DNA of 64,000 bases, taken from Pelobates cultripes. Lineage: Eukaryota; Chordata; Amphibia; Anura; Pelobatidae. The position numbers and the translations under genes were made by a program. The notes under the pieces were generated by a model, which saw nothing but the letters and a program-made list of their open reading frames with translations, was not told the origin of the DNA and ran no database searches. This document shows, one piece after another, positions 41,982 through 53,294 of this stretch (positions are counted from its first letter, which is position 1; each line of letters starts with the position of its first letter). The DNA lies in NCBI GenBank assembly GCA_933207985.1, contig OW240917.1:120907440-120971439 (forward strand), in the 5' to 3' direction.

Positions 41982-43618
41982 ACCAGATAAAGATGATGCA
42001 GGGAACCAACTTGCTCTACAGCTTTCAGTATTGTCATGGCTCTAATCTGAGAAAATCACAGTAATGTTCTGGTGTGGTATTTTTCTAAAGAGGCGAGATA
42101 TCTCAGTACTGCTAAATAACTTCCAAAATTATTACATAGGGAGAAATATATTATTTTTTAAATGTGCTTCTCCACCTTGAGATAATTTGTTAGCTTTACT
42201 TACAGGCTTGCCTATGTTTATATATGTTCTTATTCATTCTTGCAAATTGCTATAGCAACCGTATACATGTCAGTGAGGACTTTAATCATTTAGCTTTCCC
42301 TTGATATTAAGTGAATTCTAATAATGTCAGTTCCTTCTGTCTGGTGCCAGTACTGTCTGTCTACAAGAAACAACATTTGTTCACTTTGTTGTTTATGCAA
42401 CATTTGAGCACATGCAGCCAATGATTATTAACCTTGGTTAGATCTCCTCTGAAACTCACGGAGCAAAGACGCCTTGCCTTGCATGTCAATATTTAATAAG
42501 GTTAACTGACTTCACTTGTAAGCGTTATGTGATTCTGGATGGCATCCTACTATGAGAGCTGCATTTTTATCTGATGGTATACCATTTATAAATTTTCTTT
42601 ACAGCATTTACTGCACGCAGCATTACCTCCTCGTAGGAATCCGAGCATAAAAAAAAGTTCCTCAAAATGTAAGAATTACCTTTTAAACCTGTAAATTCAA
42701 AGGGCATGTTGTCATAGTTAAGGTCGCTGGTTACATGAAAAGCAAAAATCACAGACATATTTCAAGGTCAAACTTATTTCTCTGGGTCCAAGTGAATATA
42801 ATGGAAGCAATTTCAGTTTTATGAAAAATTAAAAAGAGAATCAGGCTAGATATGAATGCCTACAGGGTAAACCAATTTGACCGTACATTCACATCAATAT
42901 TATAGGAGAATGCCTGCTGAAATAGTTTACTTTGTGTCATATTCTCACCGTGGGAAACCAATGACACAGTTCTCTGTCATGAATTAAAGAGTGATGTTGC
43001 CTTGCCAAAGAAGATCACGGCGCCATTAATTCTGCTATCACCATGCCTCATTGCAACAAATCTTGTTTTCCAAGTAATACTTCTAGAATTGCAGTACGGC
43101 CTGCAAATCACAGAAATTGTGGAGGGGACTGAATGTATTATATAGAATACTGAAATGACAGATCTATTACCGTACATGCATTGCAGCAGTTACAATTACA
43201 TCAATACAATGGAAACGCAGAATTTAAATGAAGAAGAGATTGTTCTAGGATATAACTGACACAATATTTCAACCATTTAAACACTTAAAATGGTTGCAGT
43301 TTTAGAAGCATGAGTAGAAAACGCAGAAAAATACTTGCATTCTTAGACTGTTCGACAAATCATTTAATACTGTTAGAAAAACATTCCAAAGGATATTTCT
43401 AAAGGAGTCGCTGTTACAGTCTGTGGGACATTTTGGTGAAAAAAACATCTGAAATGTTTTTCTAACAATATTGAATAATTTGGAGAGCTGATGAAATTGA
43501 GGACAAAGTCTGATACTAGTCAGTATGGTGACATTTCATAAGATAGCATCACTGGAGCAGTGGTAAAAGGCCTGTGTATAATTAAAGCAAGTCTCTAATT
43601 TATCCCGATATCTAGACT
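41982..43618. other. Non-coding stretch, nothing recognised
   Basis: AT-rich intronic-type sequence. No exon or element is supported. Confidence 0.5.
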
Positions 43619-43626
43619 GTCTATGC

Positions 43627-44386
43627 CAGGGGTAAGCAACCTTTTAGCAGCACTGTGCCGATATAGGATGGTGATGTCCAGTAGCGTGCCGGTCCTATTT
43701 TTTTAAATTGAGGTGTGTATGCTGCCGTATTCTGCTTGTGTTATTTTTATTGCAGTTGCTTTGTATCGTTGTATTTGTGCGTGTATAAGCTATTATATTG
43801 TATATGTTCATTAGTAGTTTATGGTATTGTGTATGATACATATGAATGTGGGCTGTGTATGAGGGCTGCTTGTGGAATTGTGTGTGGATGGATATGTCAC
43901 ATTGTGTGTTTGGTAGTGTGTGGGGGCTGTTTGGGGTATTGCATGTGAGAGGCTGCATATGGGGTTGTGTGCATGTATGTGGGTTGTTAGCGGGTTACGT
44001 TTGTGCGGATTGTGTGTATGTTTGTGTGTGGGCTGTTCATATTATTTGTATGAGGGGAGGGTTATTCTGCATTTCTGTGTATATCTTGCAGTGTGTGTGG
44101 CTTCCCTGGGTTCCAGTGGGGACCAGGCTGGCCAGATACAGGTCAAGGACAGGAGCTGCAACAGCAGCTGCAGGCTGCTCTACTACAGTGTGGATTCCCA
44201 TTCACAAGTGCTGGGATCACTTCCTCTATGTACTGCAATGCTTAAATTGAGGATTGTCCTTCACCACCTCTTCGTATTAGCAGATATCTGAAGTTTTACT
44301 GGGACTCCTGATAGGCCAGAGCCTGTTTGGCTCTAGCAGCCTGGAGTGCCGTGCATGGCACTAGTGCCGTAGGTTGCCTACCCCTG
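43627..44386. mobile_element. Non-autonomous hAT element
   Basis: A 760-bp element with ends CAGGGGTAAGCAACCTTTT and AGGTTGCCTACCCCTG and an exact 8-bp duplication GTCTATGC (43619-43626 and 44387-44394). The middle is a GT-rich, TGTGTG-type stretch (43720-44080) with open frames of low complexity that I do not regard as genes. The ends resemble the shorter element at about 62302-62432. Confidence 0.93.
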
Positions 44387-44394
44387 GTCTATGC

Positions 44395-44690
44395 TATGGG
44401 ATATATTAGGTTTATTGATGTACTCAGGGGGTAAATATGAATATAGGGGTTAAAATACAGCCTTAATGAAATTCATATTAATAAAGAAATACATAGCTGA
44501 AATAGATTAATGGGTCTACTTTGAAAATAATATTCCATGATGGAGCAATTTAATTTGGGCCTGTTCTTCCACACTAAAGGAGCCATGAGTTTTTGCCAAT
44601 TAGCCAAAATTTAGGGAATATTTCTGGCCTGATCGACATACCAGCTGTTATGACCCTGATAGTTCCACAATTTTTTATTTTTATTTTTTT
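44395..44690. other. Non-coding stretch, nothing recognised
   Basis: No supported feature; about 300 bases. Confidence 0.45.
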
Positions 44691-44850
44691 TTATACACAG
44701 GGATAGGAAGTTACAGCATCTCCCTCTGTGCCTCTCTCTACTCACTGATCCACGAGGAGCAGCTCTGCACAGAGAGTCCTGACAGCAGCTCCGAGCCTGC
44801 AGAGACAGCCTACAGCTCAGGTAAGTGAGGGATGGGGGGAAAGGCTGCAG
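44691..44850 (+). repeat. Dispersed repeat ending in a donor-like CAG/GTAAGT
   Basis: GGATAGGAAGTTACAGCATC...CTACAGCTCAGGTAAGTGAGG is a GC-richer segment leading into the minisatellite. I recall similar text from other frog repeats but cannot name a family. The GTAAGT may be fortuitous. Confidence 0.35.
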
Positions 44851-46050
44851 GGAGACATGAGAACACAGACACTAGGGGACACTGGGAAACTTGGGGACAC
44901 TGTGAGACATGGGGACACAGATACTAGCAGAAACTGGGAGACATAGGGACACTGGGAGACATAGGGACAGTTAGACACATGGGGACACTGTGAGACATGG
45001 GGACACAGACACTAGGGGACACTGGGATACATAGGGGAAACTGTAAGACATGGGGACGCCCCCTGGTCTCTCAGTGTCCCCATGTCTCCCAGCCAGTGGC
45101 CCTAGTGTCTCAGTGTCCCCATGTCTCCCAGTGTCCCCTAGTCTCTCAGTGTCCCCAAGTGTCTGTGTCCCCAAGTGTCTCAGTGTTCCCATGTCTCACA
45201 GTGTCCCCTAGTGTCCAAGTGACATCGGTACACTGGGAGATATGGGAACACAAGCACTCGGGGACACTGGGCGACAGAGAACTGTGTCATGGAGACACTG
45301 AGACACTAGAGGACACAGAGACATGGGGACACTGGGAGACATGGGGACACTGGTCGACTTTAAGACCTGGGAAACATGGGGCACTCCCAGTGTCTCCATG
45401 TCTCACAGCCAGTGTCCCTAGTATTTCCATGTCTCCCAGTGTCCCTGGTGTGTCTTAGTGTTTCCTAATCTCCCAGTGTCTCAGTGTCCCCATGTCTCCC
45501 AGTGTCCCATAATATAAAAGTAAAAAAGCTCAGGCACTCACTGTGATAGATTTATGCAGGTTTATTGGAAACCGCAACGTTTCGACCTGTACCCAGATCT
45601 TTTTCAAGTCTCCAGTGTCCCCTATGTATCACAGTGTTCCATATGTATCACACTGTCTCAGTGCTCCATGTCTCCCAGTGTCCCCTCGTGTCTCAAAGTC
45701 ACCCAGTGTCCCCATGTATTCCAGTGTCCTCAAGTGTCTCAGTGTCTCTCTGTGACATGGGGACACTTGGAGACATGGGGACACAGACACTAAGTACACT
45801 GGGCGACATGGGGACACTGACACTAAGGGACACTGGGAGACATGGGATCACTGGGCGACTTTGAGACACAAGGGGACACTGGGACACTGTGATACACAGG
45901 AGACACCGTGATACATAGGGGACACTGGAGACCTGGGGAAACATGCACTGGGAGACTAGGGGACACTGGGTGCCATGGGGACACTGGGTGACATGGGGAC
46001 ACTGAGAGACTGGGAGACCTGGAAGACTAAGAAAGGGAGACACTGGGAAC
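44851..46050. repeat. Minisatellite (GGGACACTGGGAGACAT-type) with strand flips
   Basis: Imperfect repeats of about 18-25 nt built from GGGACACTGGGAGACATG. Orientation alternates: plus at about 44860-45055, minus at 45060-45220, plus at 45225-45385, minus at 45385-45510, then a foreign piece (45511-45610), minus at 45610-45755 and plus at 45755-46040. Open frames rich in VSQCPHVSQ or GDTETLG are products of the repeat, not genes. Confidence 0.93.
45511..45610 (-). repeat. Degenerate hammerhead-like element tail inside the minisatellite
   Basis: On the minus strand: CTTGAAAAAGATCTGGGTAC, then AGGTCGAAACGTTGCGGTTT and CCAATAAACCTGCATAAATC. The GAAACGTT box and a GATCTG/CAGGTC stem with a GGTA loop look like core box 2 and stem II of a Penelope-type hammerhead, but the first box reads CTTGAAA instead of CTGATGA and stem I is not formed. 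This wording is common in frogs and fish. Confidence 0.45.
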
Positions 46051-47095
46051 AATCCATATATACAGTAGAATCAAATTGTAAGTTGTTTTTTGGTGATTTT
46101 ACAGAATGATCTCTTAAGTCAGTCCTTGTGCTTTACATCATGTGATGTCACACATACAAAATGTATTATGAAAATTAGTACAAAGTAAATTAGTAGGTAT
46201 TTTTTTTTTTTTTTTAAAGAAAGGTAGCAACCCTAACTACTTTTCAAATACTTTTTGAAACTTAAGAGGGATGTATAGGAACAAAACTTGTGTGGACTGG
46301 CTGACAATGAACTTAGTTTAGGTAATGCTGAATTTGGTCTCTCTAACACTGTGGTATGTTCTCTTTCTTATACACTCACTACATACACCTTTTCTCTGTC
46401 CCAGACTATATACCAGAAGCTTCTGCCTGCTAGTAAGAATGTAAAGACACTGCTGTTAGGGGATTTGAATTTACTTGAAAGGTGAAAGCGTGAGATTAGC
46501 ATAGGGTATGTGTTTTCTCATAGCTACATTCTAGGAGTTTCCCTCCAGCACCATCTCCATCAGATACATGACTCTTGGTAGGTAGGACTGTTTGAGTTTT
46601 TTCGGTCGATAAGATTTTGTAATGAGGCCCATCATCATTGTCAGCAGTCCCACTGGGCTCTTAATCTGGCCCTGTCTAGCTTTCATTCAATGAGTCAGAG
46701 TGCTGATGCTATGTTACCATGGTAACACTCTGGCTCAATGAACAGACGCCAACCAAAAAGAGTGTGTGGTCTGCACCTACAGGATGTGCAGACCACACGC
46801 TTCTCCAATGGACTACCAGCGATTCGGCCAGCAACTAATAAATTAACAGGAATACTGCCAGTACCCAGTGGACCACCAGGGGTTGAGCTTCTCTACCTGT
46901 ATGAAGGCAAGCAGGAGGGTGGCTAATAATAAACACAGGCACACTACTACACACACAATCACACTCAGTCAGCTCTACACACAATCACACACAGCCAACT
47001 CAACACAGTCACAGTTATCTAACCCCCACATACAATTACACTTTGCCAACTTTGAAAGATATCTGCCCGGTGTTGGATTACTGGTGGTTTTAATT
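46051..47095. other. Non-coding stretch with a hairpin and CA-rich tract
   Basis: A T run lies at 46200-46215. A palindrome, GTGTGGTCTGCACCTACAGG...TGCAGACCACAC, is at 46766-46800. GGACCACCAGGG (46869-46880) is shared with the transposon at 13174-13991, so part of 46640-46930 is probably a related MITE. CA-rich simple sequence lies at 46935-47010. Confidence 0.45.
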
Positions 47096-47587
47096 GCATT
47101 TTTATTTTTTATTTTTTTTTCAATTCGTATTTTATTGTATTGAACAAAGTCTGGGGTAGGGTGGGGTACAGAAAAGAAAAGGGGAGGGGGAGGTGGAGGA
47201 CATTCAAATACAAATTTCTTTCAGGTTGCTTGTTATATCTTCTTAAGTACACATGTATATAGACACAGTTTGGCTCGGCACGCATACATATTTGATCTAG
47301 GGTATCAAATTCCATAGGTACAGAAATACAAGGGTGTAGTTGGTTACCTTTTTGTGTGTTATATAGTACTGTAGCTTGTTGTCGCTTGAGTACTATTACG
47401 CTAATTTATGCTGTGTTGTTATTATGAGTATTTGTTTTGTTGTGAGTGGTACAATATGTCCTATTTTGTGCCCTCGCATCGTGGTGCAAATCTGTTTATC
47501 TGTTTACGGGCCTCGAGTGTTCAGGGTGTTAACAGCTTATGGTCGTTGGCTTCAATCTATTGTGTCAATCTCTAGTAGCAGTAGTAG

Positions 47588-50500
47588 TTAATCTCTGTTA
47601 GCAGTAGTAGTTATGGCCTCGTCTGCGTTCCCCTTAAGAGTTACCCATTCTGTCCATCTTCGCCAATTAAGGAGTGTGGTGGAGGTCTGTTTGTGAGTGT
47701 GGGCTGTAAGCAGATCATATCGGAGGTATTGTCTAATTTTGTGGTGTAACATTGTGGTGGTGGGACATTCTGTTTGTTTCCATTGACACGCTATGAGATT
47801 GCGGGTTGCTAGGATCATCATCGCTGTCAGGTGTTTGTCCTTGTAAGGTATTGAGTTGGGGTATTGGAGGAAGAGAGTCAGCAGGGGTGTGAGTGATAGT
47901 TGTTTGATCCCCAATTCTTGCCATGTCTGATGGACTTCCTTCCATAGGGGCTTAATGCTCGGACAGTTCCACCAGATATGGGTCATTGTGCCTCGTTCCA
48001 TCCCACACCTCCAGCACTTGGCCGAGGTGTGGGGGTAGATCCTGTGGAGTTTGTCAGGTGTGTAGTACCACCTGTAGAGTAGTTTTTTATGTGCCTCGAC
48101 ATGTGAATAACAAGCGGTGATACCCTTTAGGGCTTGGAGCGACGCTGTCCATTGCTTGTCTGTGAATGACAGTGCGCATTCTTGTTCCCAGTGCAATCTG
48201 TATTTGAACTCTGGAGGTGGAATTTGATTTCTTAAAGCTGTGTAGCTCAATGAGAGCATCTTCGGCTTAATCGGTGAGTTGTGGCACCTATGGTACAGTA
48301 ATAGTAGGTCGTGGTCTGTGGGGCTTACTTGCGATGTTGGGGGTGCTACTTTATTAGCAAGTAAGCTTTTAAGTTGGAGATATGGGAAGATATAGGATGC
48401 TGGTAGGTTATGCGTTTTTTGAATTTCCGGGAAGGGTAGTATAGCTCCTTGTTGGCATATGTCCATAATGCGGATTATTCCAAGTTCTCTCCATTTGTCT
48501 AGGGACAGCCAGGGTGACACAGTGGTGAGAGCTGTGATGGGAGCCCAGGGTGAAAATTTGCTCTCCGTTGTCCGTGTGCGGTGTAAGTGGTCCCAGGTCT
48601 GTATCAGGTATTTGGTAAGTGGTAACATGTCTTTGTGTTTGTCCCGAATTTGTTTAGGCGTCCACATATAATTTACTGCTGACCCCGCGGGGTCATAATT
48701 GTTTTCGAGATCCACCCATTGTAGTGTGTGGGGTGGTGCGTGTAATTTTATCGCGTTTTCGAGAATCGCTGCTTTGTGGTAAGTTGCTATGTTAGGGAAA
48801 CCTAGTCCGCCTTCCTTAGTGGGTGTTTGTAGAAGAATCAATGGTATTCTGGGTTTCTTGTTCTCCCATATATAATTTGTCATTATCGTTTGGATTTGTT
48901 TGCTCAATGTAGGGGAGAGAGGTATTGGAAGCATCCTAAATACATAAAGCAGTTTCGGGAGTACAATCATTTTTATGGCATTAATCCTGCCTAGCCATGA
49001 TAGCATGACATCTTTCCACTTGTGCAGGATCTGTTTGCACATGTGTGGAATTGTGGAGTAGTTTAGTGTGTTAATTCCTCTATATGTGGCGGCTATTTTC
49101 ACCCCTAGGTATGTTACATGAGTCTGTCTCCAGTCAAACAAGTATAGTTTTTTCAGTGCTTGTATGGTTGTGACAGGAAGACGTATGGGAAGTGCTTGGG
49201 TTTTGGCCTGATTCAGTTTATAATAGGAAATTTTGCCGTATTCTTCCAATGTGCTCATAATGTGCAGTAGGGAATGTTCTGGTCTCGTAGTTGTAGTTTG
49301 CTTGTTTCACGGGGATTCCCTCTATGTCTATGTGGGTTCTAATCTTGTAGGCCAAAGGTTCAAGGGAGAGTATAAATAATAGAGGTGAGAGTGGACATCC
49401 TTGGCGAGTGCCGTTGGTGATGTGGAAGGGGTTCGAGATAAAGCCTGTGTTCGTGACTTTAGCGGATGGCTTGGAGTATAGTGCCATTATGCCCGTAGTA
49501 AACGAGCTTGGGAAGCCAAATTTTAGAAGTACTTGTTCCATGTATTCCCAATTGAGCCTATCAAAGGCCTTTTCGGCGTCTAATGCCAGCAGGAGGCCCT
49601 CTGTTTTGCGTGTTTCCATGTGGGCTAGGATATTGAGAATTTTCCTCGTATTGTCTGACCCTTGTCTGTTTTTGGTGAAGCCGGATTGATCGTTATGAAC
49701 TATGCGATTTAGTATGTTTGTAAGGCGGTTAGCTAAAATTTTTGCGTACATTTTTGTATCGCAATTGAGTAGAGAGATGGGTCGGAAATTCTGGCAGATC
49801 GTCGCTGGTTTGCCTGGCTTCGGGAGTGTTGATATGTGTGCCTGTAGCATTTCAGGGGGCATTTCGCCTATGGTGTAGTAGTGGTTTAGGAGCTTGGAGA
49901 GGTGCGGGGTGAGGGTTTCTGAGAAAGTTTGGTAGTACAAATTGGTAAAACCATCAGGGCCTGGGGACTTATGAGGGGGTAATTTCGATATGTTCTTCCT
50001 CTGTGATTGGTTTAGTAATTGTATCAATTTCTGTCTGGGTTAATGTAGGTAGTGTTACTGTATCTAAGTACTCTCGTACTTGTGCTTTGGTCGGTGTGGT
50101 TGTTGTGGGATCATCTTTGAGATTGTATAATGAGCTATAGTATTGCGCGAATTCCTCTACTATGTCCTGTGGGTTCATGAGTTTCTTGTTCCCTTGTGTC
50201 ATAATGTAAGCTATTTTAGTGTTAGCCGTGCGGGCCCTTAACTTGGACACAAGAAGTTTGCCCGATTTATTCCCTTGTGCAAAGAATTTATGCTTATACT
50301 TCTGGAGGATGTAGTTGGTTTTGTCTAGTTCAAATTCATTCAGTTGTGCTTGTAAAGTTCTCAACTTGTTATAATGTTCTGGCGATGGGTTCGTCTTGTT
50401 TGTGTGTGTGAGGATTGTTATTTGTTGGATCAGGGTATTATATGTGTGTAATCTTTGCTTCTTGGCGTAACTAGCATGTTTGATGAACAAGCCCCTGAGC

Positions 50501-51390
50501 ACGGCTTTGTGTGCACGCCACAGTGTATCTATGGAAATATCTGCGGTAGTGTTTGTGTTGAAATATGCTTCTAGTTCTGTCTTTATTTGTATGATAATTT
50601 GGGTATCGCGCAATAGAGATTCATTCAGGCGCCATGAACCGCGCCCTTTGGTGGGGAATCGAGTTGACATGGTTAGGGTAATCGGTGCATGGTCCGACCA
50701 CGTGATGGTTGCTATGTTGGTGGATTGTATTGTTGGGATTGTTGTGTTGTGTATGAGGAATCTATCTATTCTTGAGTAAGAGTTATGTACTTGGGAATGG
50801 AAGGTGAAATCTTTTTCGGAAGGGTGTAGGATTCTCCATATATCCACATATCCCAAGTTGGTCAACTGTGTTTTGGCAGTGGTCGAGGATGTGGTACGTT
50901 TAGTCTTCGTTCTTTGCGTAACGTGGAGGGTAGAGGAGGTATCCAATTGGTCGTCTAAAATAAAGTTCGTGTCTCCCCCTATGATTGTCGTCCCAAATTG
51001 GTATGTGTTTGCTAGTGTTAGGATTTTGTTTAGATATGCTTTTTGGTTATCGTGTTGGCCGTATACATTTATAAAGGTGTATGGAACATTGTTTAGAAGG
51101 CATTGAAGCAGAAGGAAGCGTCCCTCTTTGTCCCCAATTTTCTTGTGCAAGGAAAAAGCCACATCTTTGCTAAAGAGAATGGAGACTCCTCTCTTCTTTT
51201 TTGAGTAACCAGTGTGATAACCTATCGGGTAGTCTTTTGATGAGAACTTGGGTAGTTTGGAGGTTAGGAAATGGGTTTCTTGGAAGAAAGCCACGGCGGC
51301 CCTCATCCTTTTAGCTTCTTCGAGAGCTAGCCTCCTTTTGTGTGGTGTATTTAGGCCTTTTACGTTGAGTGAGAGAACTACTAACGCCAT
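47588..51390 (-). pseudogene. L1 ORF2 (endonuclease-reverse transcriptase), two lesions
   Basis: Starts at ATG 51390 (MALVVLSLNVKGLN). The AP-type endonuclease keeps its signature residues: Asn in LSLNVKGLN, Glu in FFQETHF, Asp and Asn in GGDTNFILD, RIDRFL and WSDHAPI. RT follows with HKSPGPDGF, FRPISLLNCDTKMYAKILANR, LLALDAEKAFDRLNW and NGTRQGCPLSPLLFILSLEP. The C-terminal knuckle is CWRCGMERGTMTHIWWNC (C-x2-C-x8-H-x4-C) near 47960-48020. Lesion 1 is a single-base indel in the G/C run at 49975-49979, which moves the frame between the linker and RT. Lesion 2 is a deletion at about 49283-49290, where YNYETRPEHSLLHI replaces the region that should contain the (F/Y)ADD catalytic box; it also shifts the frame. 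From 49258 to 47588 the frame is open. The protein would have nicking but no polymerase activity. Confidence 0.92.
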
Positions 51391-52003
51391 GGAGATGTAG
51401 CGGGGACCCTCTTCTGCCCGCAGTGTGGTGTGGGAAAAGTAAGGCGTGCCTTTCGAGTCTGAGCCTTGTTCTGGGTGGCCTTGAGGAAGCCTTTATGTAG
51501 TGCGATCTCGCCAATGTTGACTATATCATGGTAGCGAGTATCTAAGGTTGGCAACCTACAGTTATTAGTATCAAATGGGGTATGGGAGGGGGGTCAGGGG
51601 TGTAAAGGGATAACTCCCCACCGGGGAACTATGTACAAAAGATTGGTCAGATATTGTATATCAGACCACAACGAGGTCTTTGTCGGCCCTATGGAGCCAC
51701 AATGGGGGAGGGTGTCTTTGTGGGTATTAACCGCCCATATTGGCATTGGTATTAGCTTGGAATGCCCTATAGCCCGCCTCTGTGGAAGTGGAAACTGGTA
51801 AACATCTATCATCTACACATTAGTTTGTGACTGAGGGCTATGTGTCTGTTATGCTAGGTATTCTATTAACCACATACTAAGCATATATAACAAAAAAACA
51901 TTGCAAACAATTATACCGACATGTAGCATGCTCACGTATCTAGTCGGTACGAAGATGCATTAGGCTGGGCTGCACAGCCTGATGTGTTAACCTTATTCTC
52001 ATG
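51391..52003 (-). other. L1 inter-ORF region
   Basis: 613 nt between ORF1 stop and ORF2 start, without a long frame. It is longer than the short spacer of mammalian L1 and could hold an internal ribosome entry or reinitiation signal, which I cannot see directly. Confidence 0.6.
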
Positions 52004-52984
52004 TCACTTATGTTTTGTCCCAGCGGACCAGTCCTTAGAGATTTTTGTGGGCGACTTGGTGGTTCTGCCCGCTGAATCTTTCACGTCTGGAGGTTTGATG
52101 TGTAAATTCCAGTCGCCTAGTAGTCGGGTTCCTTCATCTACCGATTGTATTTGGTGTTCCACTCCATTTCGCCTCACAATGATGCGTGTTGGATAACCCC
52201 ATTTATATAGGATATCTGCATCCCTGAGCGCCCGGGTGATTGGTGACAGTGCTTTGCGCTTAGCCAGGGTTGCTGCAGAGAGGTCCACGAATAGTTTCAC
52301 GCCTCGGAATTCAGCTGGGATGCTGTCAGGGTTTCTTGCTGCTCTCAGTACTGCTTCTTTGGAGGTGAAATAGTGGATGCGTGTAATTACATCCCTGGGC
52401 GCAGTTGCTGCTAAGAATTTAGGCCGCGGCAGGCGGTGGATACGGTCAAGGCACAGGTCGGCATCACTGAGCTGTGGGCAGAGGGCCTTGAATAGGCCTA
52501 TGGCATAGTCCCTTAGTTCAGAGGGTTTGATTTCCTCTGGTATGCCGCGCAGACGAATATTGTTGCGTCTGTCGCGATCTTCATGGTCCGCTATCTTAGC
52601 CTCCAGGAAGGTAAGTCGGCTTTCCAGGGTTTCCCAGGTTGCGGCTAAGTTGTTATGCGCGTCAATAATTTCCTCTGTTTTATCTTCTAAAATGGCGGTG
52701 CGTGCGCCTATCTCTTTAATGTCTGCGCGGACGTCCCGGGCCAATTTAGCGAATTCTGCTTGGAGATTTTGCTGTAGCTCTTGGAGCATGCGGTGCAGAG
52801 CCGTTTCTGAGGCAGGAGCTGCGGTGGTATGGGAGATGGATGTGCTGTCACTTCCTTCAGAGCATGCTGTGGGTGAGTCAGGGCCTCCGGCGCCATCTTG
52901 TGCTCTGCTACGCGGCGGTGTGAGAGCCGATATTTGGAGGGCTGCAGGGCGTAATTTCATTTTCTTTTGTGCTCTGTGGGACAT
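52004..52984 (-). CDS. L1 ORF1 protein (RNA-binding nucleic-acid chaperone), intact
   Basis: 326 codons from ATG 52984 (MSHRAQKKMKLRPAALQI) to the stop at 52004. It binds L1 RNA as a trimer in cytoplasmic RNPs and aids target-primed reverse transcription. The layout is a basic Ser/Thr-rich N-terminus (1-60), a coiled coil (about 65-125, LQELQQNLQAEFAKLARDVR), an RRM-like domain starting RRNNIRLRGIPEEI (about 140-225, with LDRIHRLPRPK) and a C-terminal domain (about 230-310) with KRKALSPITRALRDADILYKW and NGVEHQIQSVDEGTRLLGDW. The frame has no lesion. ORF2 downstream on the same strand is defective, so this copy could at most supply ORF1p. Length is normal for vertebrate L1 ORF1. Confidence 0.92.
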   Translation of the reverse strand: MSHRAQKKMKLRPAALQISALTPPRSRAQDGAGGPDSPTACSEGSDSTSISHTTAAPASETALHRMLQELQQNLQAEFAKLARDVRADIKEIGARTAILEDKTEEIIDAHNNLAATWETLESRLTFLEAKIADHEDRDRRNNIRLRGIPEEIKPSELRDYAIGLFKALCPQLSDADLCLDRIHRLPRPKFLAATAPRDVITRIHYFTSKEAVLRAARNPDSIPAEFRGVKLFVDLSAATLAKRKALSPITRALRDADILYKWGYPTRIIVRRNGVEHQIQSVDEGTRLLGDWNLHIKPPDVKDSAGRTTKSPTKISKDWSAGTKHK

Positions 52985-53218
52985 GATGGCTTGGGCTTGT
53001 CAAATAAGCCGTGTATGAGTCGGTCTGGGCGGTTTGCGCTCGTCAATTCGTTGTGGTTTGTTGCACCCTCGTCGGAGCTAACAGCTCACACGTCTGTGTC
53101 CATGAGCTGCCAGGCCACGCCCCCGCATTTTTATTTTTTAAAGGGTGTGCATAATCTAAAATACCTAAGTAACAGGATAAGATTATAGATTATATTTAGT
53201 ATTAGTGTTTTCCTTTAA

Positions 53219-53290
53219 CCCCTTAAGGACCAAACTTCTGGAATAAAAGGGAATCATGACATGTCACACATGTCATGTGTCCTTATGGGG
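53219..53290. mobile_element. Short TTAA MITE, uninterrupted copy
   Basis: 72 bp from CCCCTTAAGGACCAAACTTC to ATGTGTCCTTATGGGG, with inverted ends and a TTAA duplication (53215-53218 and 53291-53294). It is the reference for the split copy at 24247/30726. Confidence 0.9.
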
Positions 53291-53294
53291 TTAA

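Larger units (their letters stand above)
47112..53124 (-). mobile_element. Full-length L1-type LINE
   Basis: A 6.0-kb element on the minus strand, flanked by the exact 16-bp duplication GCATTTTTATTTTTTA (47096-47111 and 53125-53140). The 5' end begins GGGGGCGTGGCCTGGCAGCT. The order is 5' UTR, ORF1 (52984-52004), an inter-ORF of 613 nt, ORF2 (51390-47588), a 3' UTR and an A-rich tail at 47112-47125. ORF1 is intact. ORF2 carries a frameshift and a deletion. It is the best-preserved LINE here and a reference for the fragments at 4515 and 17001. Confidence 0.95.

Noticed and set aside
43715..44291. Cys/Val-rich open frames in the GT-rich middle of the hAT element
   Set aside because: Low-complexity TGTG sequence gives long chance frames. 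No homology and no splice context.
44997..46052. Several overlapping open frames rich in VSQCPHVSQ or GDTETLG
   Set aside because: They are translations of the minisatellite in both directions. Composition and overlap on both strands show there is no gene.
49408..51106. Plus-strand open frames across L1 ORF2
   Set aside because: Antisense shadows of the endonuclease-RT reading frame.
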